Origin: SW-9-67-25 sp964623735 | GTDB taxonomy: Archaea; Halobacteriota; Halobacteria; Halobacteriales; Haloarculaceae | DNA: 8,756 bases | Direction of reading: 5' to 3' | NCBI GenBank assembly: GCA_964623735.1 | Contig: CAZUVE010000117.1 | Location: 1-8,756 of the forward strand | Part shown: positions 1 through 5,673 of the stretch, in pieces | Layout of the letters: each line of letters begins with the position of its first letter | Position numbering within the stretch: position 1 is the first letter of the stretch | Notes under the pieces: model-generated | Databases searched by the model: none | Told to the model about the DNA's origin: nothing | Seen by the model: the letters and a program-made list of their open reading frames with translations, nothing else | Program-made: the position numbers and the translations under genes

Positions 1-746
<746 letters not shown>

Positions 747-910
747 CACCGGATAGTTGCTTCTTTCACGTATCAAGATTGCTATTCGCAGGTTGCGATT
801 GGCTGTTCGCGTACTGAGATCTGTTCTCCGCGCGGTGAGATTGTGTAATCTGACACGGGAGTCCCCGCGGGCAACGAACGTCTCCCGTACTGTCGACGCC
901 AAGCGCGTGA

Positions 911-941
911 TACCGTCGGCCATACCGACGTGAAGATGTTC
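911..941 (+). repeat. Dispersed palindromic element, copy A (left half only)
   Basis: About 25 of 31 bases match the left half of copy D (4313-4343) without gaps, including TACCGTCGGC and the following ACGTGAAGAT. The right half is not recognisable. A second left-arm-like sequence (TACTGTCGACGCC, from 888) lies 23 bp upstream. Copy C also has a doubled left arm. It lies in the divergent katG/HalOD1 intergenic region. Confidence 0.6.
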
Positions 942-1000
942 GGCCCTGTCGGTGGCTTTGTTTCGCTCCCGGGGCTGTTTCAGGGTCCGAAACACGCGAC

Positions 1001-1014
1001 GTATCTTCTTTTTT
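1001..1014 (+). promoter_or_regulatory. Putative archaeal promoter of the HalOD1 gene
   Basis: A short AT-rich tract (GTATCTTCTTTTTT) in GC-rich surroundings ends 22 bp before the ATG at 1036, preceded by CGAAAC at 988-993 in a BRE-like position. TATA-like sequence at about -35 to -29 from the ATG fits a transcript starting within a few bases of the start codon, as is common in haloarchaea. Transcription start is inferred. Confidence 0.4.
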
Positions 1015-1035
1015 CTGGGCCGATTGTCCGAGAAC

Positions 1036-1314
1036 ATGGGAAACGTACGTTATCAGCGTGTGGGCGACCCCGCAGTGAGTATGCGGAGTGGCGGGCGACC
1101 CGTCAGTGAGACTGTCGTGGCGGCCGTCGCAGAATACAAGCGAGTCGACGTGTTCGACCTGGACCCACCGCTCTACGAGGCCATCGACCCGGACGCTCTC
1201 GACGCCCTGTTCCGGGAGGGTGAGGGGGACGTTCGGTTCGATCACTGGGGCTGTACCGTCACCGTCGATCACGACGGGGTGGTTACTGTTACGAACGGGG
1301 AGGACAGCCGGTAG
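1036..1314 (+). CDS. Stand-alone HalOD1 domain protein
   Basis: A 92-aa acidic protein matching the haloarchaeal HalOD1 output-domain pattern. PVSETVVAAVAEYKRVDVFD (residues 22-41) is followed by the signature PPLYEAIDPDALDALF (44-59), then two short beta-strand stretches around CTVTVDHDGVVTV (73-85). HalOD1 domains occur alone or at the ends of haloarchaeal signalling proteins; their biochemical role is not established. I chose the ATG at 1036 because it sits just downstream of an AT-rich promoter-like tract. The open frame extends upstream to 952, but that stretch (SRGCFRVRNTRRIFFF) is basic and unlike the family, and a later in-frame ATG at 1081 would also keep the domain. The gene is divergent from katG and convergent with nadE. 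There is no signal peptide or membrane segment, so it should be cytoplasmic. Confidence 0.85.
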   Translation: MGNVRYQRVGDPAVSMRSGGRPVSETVVAAVAEYKRVDVFDLDPPLYEAIDPDALDALFREGEGDVRFDHWGCTVTVDHDGVVTVTNGEDSR

Positions 1315-1391
1315 AACTCACCCACGGGCCTATACGGACTGCTGTACCTGTGTCCCGGTACGACCGTACGCTGTCCTGCGGTGGATCCGGC

Positions 1392-1407
1392 ACTGCCGTA
1401 CGGCAGT
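1392..1407. repeat. Perfect 16-bp palindrome between convergent genes
   Basis: ACTGCCGTACGGCAGT is a perfect inverted repeat between the stop of the HalOD1 gene (1314) and the stop of nadE (1550). Related CCGTACG strings occur nearby at about 1364 and 1408. It could form a short hairpin in either transcript or be a dyad protein site. There is no T-run next to it on the + strand, so it is not a classic terminator. Confidence 0.5.
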
Positions 1408-1466
1408 CCGTACGAAACTCCGGTGGCTCCGGGTGCTGTCAAGCTACACGGACCGACACAGCGCGT

Positions 1467-1471
1467 AAAAA
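1467..1471 (-). terminator. Possible nadE terminator (T-run after a hairpin-forming repeat)
   Basis: On the minus strand nadE is followed first by the palindromic copy B (1546-1490) and then by TTTTT about 80 nt after the stop codon. Archaeal termination depends mainly on T-runs, so this is a plausible 3' end. It is inferred from sequence only. Confidence 0.35.
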
Positions 1472-1489
1472 CGTTGCAACCGACCCCAT

Positions 1490-1546
1490 GAAGATGTTCC
1501 CCAGCCCGGGGTGCCGACACTGCTCACGCGCGGAGAGCCGACAGTA
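1490..1546 (+). repeat. Dispersed palindromic element, copy B (right half, left arm lost)
   Basis: By hand alignment about 50 of 57 bases match copy D (4334-4390) without gaps: GAAGAT, CCCCAGCCCGGGGTGCCGAC and the terminal arm GCCGACAGTA (1537-1546). The internal GCCGAC (1513) and terminal GCCGAC (1537) are 24 bp apart, as in D. No TACTGTCGGC left arm is present at the expected place. The element ends 3 bp before the nadE stop codon. Confidence 0.8.
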
Positions 1547-1549
1547 CGA

Positions 1550-3241
1550 CTACCCGCCCCGGGACTCGCCCCCGACGACTTCGGCGTATGACGCCACAAT
1601 CGGATACCGCCACCCACTGTCGAACGCCTTTGTCGTGACCCGGAGTGCCGGCGGCGTCTGCTCGCGTTTGAACTCCGACTGCGTGAGGCGGCGCACGACG
1701 GTTTCGACCTGCTCCCGTGTCGCGTCGGTTCCGCCGACGATCTGCGCTACAGACTGTTTGTCGCCGACGTACCGCTTGATCACGGCGTCGATGACCCCGT
1801 ACGGGGGAATGTCGTCTTCGTCGGTCTGTCCCTCTGCCAACTCCGCGGTCGGTGCCTTCTCCAGGACAGAGGTAGGAATCGGAGGGGAGTCGACCCAGGC
1901 TGGCGGATCAGTGTTGAACGCCTCCGCAAGCGCGTACACGCGGCGTTTGGTGCAGTCTCCCAGCGGTGCGATTGCGCCGACCGCGTCGCCGTACAGGGTA
2001 CAGTAGCCGACCGCTGTCTCACTCTTGTTATCAGGAGTCAACACGAGCGCACCGGTGTCGTTGGCGACGCCCATCAACAGCAGGCCTCGCACCCGGGCCT
2101 GTGCGTTCTCGCGAGTAACGCCTCGCGTGCCCTCGTCCGGCGTGAGTTCCTCGATCGACGCAATCGCAGACTGCGAGAGGTCTTCGATTCCTTCCTCGCC
2201 GAACCGTATCTCCAGGTTACGGGCGACACGTTCTGCGTCCGTGCGGTTCTCCTCTGCGGTGATGGCGCTGGGAAGAGTGACGCCGTAGACGTGTTCCGGG
2301 CCGATGGCCTCGGCGGCGAGCGCAGCCGTGACCGACGAGTCGATCCCGCCCGACAGGCCGATTACCACCTCGTCGAACCCGGTCTTGTGCAGGTAGTCTC
2401 GGATGCCGAGTTCGAGCATCTGCCGGAGCTGGGCCGTCTCGGACGGCACTGTCGGAGTGGGAGGGTCGCTGTCCGGTGATTCGAACAGGACGTGGGACTC
2501 GCCAACCGGTCCGGAGGCGAGTTGGGAGCCGCTGGCGTCAAGCAGTAGCGACGTGCCGTCGAAGAGAATATCGTCGTTGCCACCGACCTGGTTGGCGAAG
2601 ACCACCGGCGCGTTGATCTGTCTGGCGTGCTTTCCAAACCGGGTTACGCGTGCCGAGGGTTTGTTCACTCGGTACGGGCTCGCAGACAGGTTGACGAGGA
2701 GATCGACACCCCCGTACGGCGTAATCGGGTTCTTCCCGTGGCGTTGCTGTCCAGTCACCTCGTGGTCGTACCAGGCGTCTTCACAGATTGTGATGCCGAC
2801 TGTTGAGCCACTCACGAGGACAGCCCGGGGCTTGGTGCCCCGCGAAAAGTACCGGTGTTCGTCGAAGATGTCGTAGGTTGGGAGAAGCTGTTTGTTGTAT
2901 CGCGCGGCGGCTTCTCCGTCAGTAAAGACGGTTGCGCTGTTCGTCAGCGGCGGGCCGCTCTCTTTGGTCGAGGACGCAGTGTGGCCGACAACGAGTGCGG
3001 GCCCGCTCTCGGTTGTGCGGCGGAGTTCGTCGAGAGCGGCCTGTTCGGCGTCGAGCACAGTCTGCCGGTGGAGGAGATCTCTGGGCGGGTACCCGAGAAG
3101 CGCGAGTTCCGGCGCCACGACCAAATCAGCACCTGCGTTGGACGCCTCTGAGTAGCCTTCGATGATCTGGGTACAGTTGCCGGAGACGTCGCCGACGGTG
3201 GGATTGTGCTGAACGACGGCCACCTGAACTGGCAGAGGCAT
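1550..3241 (-). CDS. nadE: Glutamine-dependent NAD+ synthetase NadE (amidase-synthetase fusion)
   Basis: This enzyme makes NAD+ from nicotinic acid adenine dinucleotide, ATP and glutamine, the last step of NAD synthesis, in the cytoplasm. The 563-aa protein has the two expected domains. The first is an N-terminal nitrilase-type glutaminase (about residues 4-255) with the Glu-Lys-Cys triad: Glu45 in APELALLGYPPRDLL, Lys117 in YNKQLLPTYD, Cys153 in GITICEDAWYD. The second is a C-terminal synthetase (about 270-555) with the ATP-binding loop SGGIDSS (297-303), the TPDNKSE and TLYGD segments (402-419), and the family-typical ending KREQTPPALRVTTKAF. Length and domain order are normal for the glutamine-hydrolysing form and no active residue is missing. 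The ATG at 3241-3239 starts a normal beta-strand (VQVAVVQHNP), with TATA-like sequence 25-31 bp upstream, so the mRNA is probably leaderless. Repeat copies lie at both ends: B just after the stop, C upstream of the promoter. Confidence 0.96.
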   Translation of the reverse strand: MPLPVQVAVVQHNPTVGDVSGNCTQIIEGYSEASNAGADLVVAPELALLGYPPRDLLHRQTVLDAEQAALDELRRTTESGPALVVGHTASSTKESGPPLTNSATVFTDGEAAARYNKQLLPTYDIFDEHRYFSRGTKPRAVLVSGSTVGITICEDAWYDHEVTGQQRHGKNPITPYGGVDLLVNLSASPYRVNKPSARVTRFGKHARQINAPVVFANQVGGNDDILFDGTSLLLDASGSQLASGPVGESHVLFESPDSDPPTPTVPSETAQLRQMLELGIRDYLHKTGFDEVVIGLSGGIDSSVTAALAAEAIGPEHVYGVTLPSAITAEENRTDAERVARNLEIRFGEEGIEDLSQSAIASIEELTPDEGTRGVTRENAQARVRGLLLMGVANDTGALVLTPDNKSETAVGYCTLYGDAVGAIAPLGDCTKRRVYALAEAFNTDPPAWVDSPPIPTSVLEKAPTAELAEGQTDEDDIPPYGVIDAVIKRYVGDKQSVAQIVGGTDATREQVETVVRRLTQSEFKREQTPPALRVTTKAFDSGWRYPIVASYAEVVGGESRGG

Positions 3242-3265
3242 GAGAGCGGTTAGAGCTACTGGACT

Positions 3266-3272
3266 GTTAAAT
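3266..3272 (-). promoter_or_regulatory. nadE core promoter (TATA-like, leaderless type)
   Basis: On the minus strand ATTTAAC lies 25-31 bp upstream of the nadE ATG (3241). That spacing puts the transcription start at or next to the start codon, the usual haloarchaeal leaderless arrangement. It is the most AT-rich stretch in the region. Confidence 0.6.
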
Positions 3273-3303
3273 CTGCAGATGCGTGCCTCCGGTGGTCTTT
3301 TGC

Positions 3304-3398
3304 TACTGTCGGCTGTAGCTGATACCGTCGGCTACAGGTTCCTGAAATATTCGCCACCCGGGGTGCCGGGTCTCCTCACGTCGGCAGAGCAGACAGTA
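3304..3398 (+). repeat. Dispersed palindromic element, copy C, with doubled left arm
   Basis: The main body (3323-3398, 76 bp) aligns with copy D: TACCGTCGGCTA, TGAA-ATATT, CCCGGGGTGCCG (3357-3368), CTCACG and the right end GACAGTA (3392-3398). An extra left arm TACTGTCGGCTGTAG begins at 3304, 19 bp before the main one. GCTGTAGC (3312-3319) and GCTACAG (3331-3337) can pair. The right arm is imperfect (GCAGACAGTA). It lies upstream of the nadE promoter. Confidence 0.8.
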
Positions 3399-3610
3399 CG
3401 GATCCACCGCAAAACAGCGTTCGTACCGGTACACGGGCGCAGCAATCCGTATCTGCCCACGGTTCGTATTATTCAGAGACCGCTCCATCGAGACTATCTC
3501 ATTACTACGCCTCCCTCCGTGAGCGCGATTGCGGCTATTCAGCATGACCGTAGAAGGTCACAGCGGTGTTTGTCAGGAATGGCGTCACAGAGAAGTGGCG
3601 CCCGATCGGA

Positions 3611-3710
3611 TCGGGGTGGGTGACCGGCCGGCCGGAGCTTGGGGGTGGCACCCGGCTGGATCGGGGTGGGTGACCGGCCGGCCGGAGTTTGGGGGTGGCA
3701 CCCGGCTGGA
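3611..3710. repeat. 50-bp tandem duplication
   Basis: Positions 3611-3660 and 3661-3710 are the same 50-bp unit with one difference (C at 3638, T at 3688). Each unit contains a 12-bp palindrome CCGGCCGGCCGG (3624-3635 in the first) and a small hairpin GGGTGGCACCC. The unit is not a multiple of three, so it would shift frame in any coding reading. That argues that this stretch is non-coding. The near identity suggests a recent duplication. Confidence 0.95.
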
Positions 3711-3829
3711 TCGCCGCGACGGCCCCGGTAAAAAGCACGTGGAGCGCTCCGGGCAGTCTGTCAGCGGCCGGAGACCGGAGTTCAAACACACGACCAGTAC
3801 CGTCTCGAAAGTGCGGTACGGGAACCGGG

Positions 3830-4030
3830 TCATCTCGTTTTGTCGAGTCTCTCGAGGCCGTCGAGTGCGAACAGCGGGGCAATCTCACGGAACCGGCGGT
3901 ACCAGAGCCGCGAACGCAGGACTGTCGTGCCCGCTGGGCACGGATCGGCGTAACTGTCTGCCAGAAGAACGCACGACTGCGTGCGGTCGATCCGGCACCG
4001 AAATCCGTGGGTTCCCCAACGCCTGTTCGG
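3830..4030 (-). pseudogene. Possible C-terminal remnant of an IS transposase
   Basis: After a stop at 4033-4031, this frame encodes 66 residues without a good start and ends at 3830. The tail contains CVLLADSYADP, VLRSRLWYRRFREIAPLFA and LERLDKTR. The pattern of an LR-S/A-R segment followed by W-Y/F and FRE resembles the C-terminal end of some haloarchaeal IS5-type transposases as I remember them. There is no catalytic motif, no intact start and no identified terminal repeat. If real it is only a fragment; a chance open frame is the main alternative. Confidence 0.2.
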
Positions 4031-4184
4031 TTACTTGGAGTGTTGTCTCGACGAGAATAATCAGACTGCCGGCCCGGGAGCGAATCGGAGTATTCAGCCG
4101 TCTGAGTTAGTACAGTGTTCGGTCATGTGTCGTGTGGGAGATGATTTCGACCACACACCACCGGTCCGACCAGTTTAGTGGTGA

Positions 4185-4312
4185 CGGCCGGATCAGGTCA
4201 CAGGGCACCAGACGGAGGCGCTCGCACGGGACGTGGAACTGTGCGGCTCCGACGACACCTACGCGTTCCTCGACCGTGGGATCGATGTGACGTTGCAACC
4301 TATCGGGAGTGA
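4185..4312 (+). pseudogene. Possible truncated coding fragment interrupted by repeat copy D
   Basis: After a stop at 4182-4184 the frame reads about 40 acidic, haloarchaeal-looking residues with mostly G/C third positions, including TEALARDVELCGSDD and TYAFLDRGIDVTLQ, and then runs directly into repeat copy D at 4313. A GTG at 4233 is the only obvious start. I do not recognise a family. It may be a gene end broken by the element, or chance. Confidence 0.2.
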
Positions 4313-4390
4313 TACTGTCGGCTATAATTACGTGAAGATATTCCCCAGCCCGGGGTGCCGACAGTGTTCACGCGCTCACGGCCGACAGTA
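4313..4390 (+). repeat. Dispersed palindromic element, copy D (full length, reference copy)
   Basis: This 78-bp element has terminal inverted repeats TACTGTCGGC (4313-4322) and GCCGACAGTA (4381-4390), perfect over 11 bp if the flanking A/T is included. Inside are an inner stem CGTGAA (4331-4336) with TTCACG (4367-4372), a small CCCC/GGGG apex (4343-4346 with 4352-4355), and a second GCCGACAGT (4357-4365) placed 24 bp from the terminal one. No clear target-site duplication flanks it. ACGTTGCAACC at 4290-4300, outside the element, also occurs next to copy B. Confidence 0.9.
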
Positions 4391-4393
4391 TGC

Positions 4394-4496
4394 ACCCGGA
4401 CGTGACTCTGTCAGGTGCCACGACACCAGAGCAACGAGTTCAGCTCGTGAGACTCCGAGTTTGTGACGGGCGGGGTCGAGCAAATCACGTCCGGGT
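4394..4496. repeat. 103-nt segment closed by a 12-bp inverted repeat (structured RNA or MITE-like)
   Basis: ACCCGGACGTGA (4394-4405) and TCACGTCCGGGT (4485-4496) are perfect inverted repeats. Between them are a hairpin with GGTG (4414-4417) pairing CACC (4424-4427), extended by CTCT (4406-4409) and AGAG (4428-4431), and a hairpin ACGAG-TTCAG-CTCGT (4434-4448). A weaker GACTC/GGGTC pairing (4451-4455 with 4473-4477) is possible. Together they give a multi-branched fold. The segment begins 4 bp after copy D and has no coding potential I can support. Confidence 0.55.
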
Positions 4497-4562
4497 AGAT
4501 ATCAGCTACGGGAGTCGGGAGCGAGGTTCCGAGCCGGGCCGCCCTGTAACGCGATCAGATCG

Positions 4563-4755
4563 ATGAGCAGGCAACCTCCTCGAGCAACTCCTCGTCAATC
4601 GTGTCGGCCACTCGGCGGGCACGGACTGTGGAGTGCCTTTCTCGTCGACGGCGACGGGGACGTACGCCTCGAGACCGGTTTCTCCAGTGTCGTAGACGGA
4701 GGCGGTTATTCGGATTCGGTTCTTTGCATTCAACGTCGATGTCGGCATTCGCGGG
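4563..4755 (-). pseudogene. Frameshifted gene remnant, possibly hotdog thioesterase-like
   Basis: Two adjoining minus-strand frames give a plausible acidic haloarchaeal protein end if joined by a frameshift near 4610. The upstream frame has NRIRITASVYDTGETGLEAY then VPVAVDEKGTPQSVPAE. The other frame continues with ADTIDEELLEEVACSSI and a stop. The stretch from VYDTGET to VDEKGTPQSVP recalls the C-terminal part of acyl-CoA thioesterases of the hotdog fold, but that is from memory and weak. The N-terminal part is absent: upstream sequence (above about 4756) looks like the end of a mobile element. I therefore call it a broken gene of uncertain family. Confidence 0.35.
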
Positions 4756-4943
4756 TTGTGGTGCCGAGTCCAAGGTGAGGACACGCACCCCATCGCGGGG
4801 GTAAATGAAGCCCGCTATCTCGGTCGGGGGTCGGACCGGCACGGCCCACAACCCAACCGTGGGGTGCATCGAGTTGGGACCCTCCCCGTCGTGGGCACGG
4901 TCCGTGACCGTGCAACCCCACGACTTGTCGTGGGAGGATGTCA
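4738..4943 (+). mobile_element. Remnant right end of an IS200/IS605-type (TnpB) element with omega-RNA-like structure
   Basis: The segment ends in a hairpin CCCACGAC-TT-GTCGTGGG (4917-4934) followed by AGGATGTCAG, the form typical of the right ends of haloarchaeal IS605/IS1341-type elements. Upstream are further stems: GCACGGT/ACCGTGC (4895-4901 with 4907-4913, 5-nt loop), CCCAAC/GTTGGG (4852-4857 with 4873-4878) and ACCCC/GGGGT (4787-4791 with 4798-4802). In complete elements this region overlaps the 3' end of tnpB and gives the guide (omega) RNA. A short frame ending at 4804 (GAESKVRTRTPSRG) may be the tnpB tail. No tnpB body or left end is in the window, so the copy is 5'-deleted. The left boundary is approximate. 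Confidence 0.5.
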
Positions 4944-5095
4944 GAACACGCACCACAGGGGACAGTACACAGAGGCCCTGTCTCCCACGGGCGAACGTCT
5001 CAGGGCGACCGACGGAGGGCAGTGGAGTTAACATTGCCGCGTACCCAAAGCTGTAATCACAGTAGTGCTACAACACATACATCTCCGTCAAGAAT

Positions 5096-5665
5096 ATGGA
5101 ATCTGGGACAATCGAACCGACTGTACTGGTGGTGGACGACGAGCGTAAGGTAGCCGACGCGTACACGCTACGTCTTCAAAACCGCTACAGCGTCGAGACA
5201 GCATACGGCGGCGAGGAGGCCCTCGAACTGATCGATTCAGACACTGACGTTGTCCTTTTGGACCGGCGGATGCCCGGGCTCTCCGGCGACGACGTACTCC
5301 GGAGCGTCCGCGACAGGCAGGTCGATTGTCGCGTGATCATACTGACAGCCGTCGACCCCGGATTCGACATCCTCGATATGCCGTTCAATGACTATCTGTG
5401 CAAGCCTGTCGACCGGGAGAACCTCTTCGATGCGATCGACCAGCAACTCAGGGTCATCGCTTACGAACTGCTGACCGAGTACTTCGAACTGGCGTCCAAG
5501 CGAGCGGTCCTCAGGGCTGAGTTACCCGAAGCAAAGCTACAGGACTCCGAACAGTACAGGGCTGTCGAAAACCGAAAACAGGAGTTCGAAAGACGGTTGC
5601 GGGGGCTCATAGACGACTACGAAGAGGTCAAGAACGCGTTCGATTCCATCAACCGGGAATCCTGA
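5096..5665 (+). CDS. Response regulator with receiver and HalX domains
   Basis: A 189-aa cytoplasmic signalling protein. Residues 9-118 are a receiver domain: acidic pair Asp14-Asp15 (VLVVDDE), phosphoacceptor Asp56 (VVLLDRRMPG), Thr84 (IILTAVD) and Lys103 (YLCKPVD), so the phosphorylation chemistry should be intact. Residues 120-187 are a HalX domain, a helical, charged C-terminal module of haloarchaeal response regulators (YELLTEYFELASKRAVL, then a coiled-coil-like stretch to the end). HalX has no recognised DNA-binding motif and its output is not known. The ATG at 5096 gives the usual short lead-in before the first strand; no strong ribosome binding site is seen. No histidine kinase lies beside it. 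It is convergent with the downstream regulator, with only 8 bp between the stop codons. Confidence 0.95.
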   Translation: MESGTIEPTVLVVDDERKVADAYTLRLQNRYSVETAYGGEEALELIDSDTDVVLLDRRMPGLSGDDVLRSVRDRQVDCRVIILTAVDPGFDILDMPFNDYLCKPVDRENLFDAIDQQLRVIAYELLTEYFELASKRAVLRAELPEAKLQDSEQYRAVENRKQEFERRLRGLIDDYEEVKNAFDSINRES

Positions 5666-5673
5666 GACGGATA

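Larger units (their letters stand above)
3399..4184. other. Gene-poor stretch with no convincing intact gene
   Basis: Several open frames up to 193 codons exist on both strands, but their predicted proteins are rich in Arg, Pro and Gly, overlap one another and match no family I recognise, as expected for stop-poor GC-rich DNA. Inside are the tandem duplication at 3611-3710 and a possible transposase tail at 3830-4030 on the minus strand, both listed separately. I see no tRNA or rRNA gene. Confidence 0.5.

Noticed and set aside
952..1035. N-terminal extension of the HalOD1 protein
   Set aside because: The extra 28 residues are basic and unlike the family, and the promoter-like AT-rich tract lies inside them.
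766..1272. 168-codon minus-strand frame across the katG/HalOD1 gap
   Set aside because: It lies antisense to the HalOD1 gene, has no recognisable domain and passes through copy A.
1350..2876. Long + strand frames opposite nadE
   Set aside because: Ser/Arg-rich shadows of nadE; the minus-strand frame has full family motifs and normal length.
3529..4110. 193-codon + strand frame in the gene-poor region
   Set aside because: It crosses the 50-bp tandem duplication, whose length is not a multiple of three, has no family motif and is Arg/Gly-rich.
4500..4560. Possible tRNA (a GGTTCCGAG string resembling a T-loop)
   Set aside because: No acceptor stem, D-arm or anticodon arm at proper spacing could be found.
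4555..5034. 159-codon minus-strand frame
   Set aside because: Most of it is antisense to the IS605-like end and has an Arg-run typical of a wrong frame; only its last ~17 residues look real and are included in the frameshifted remnant.
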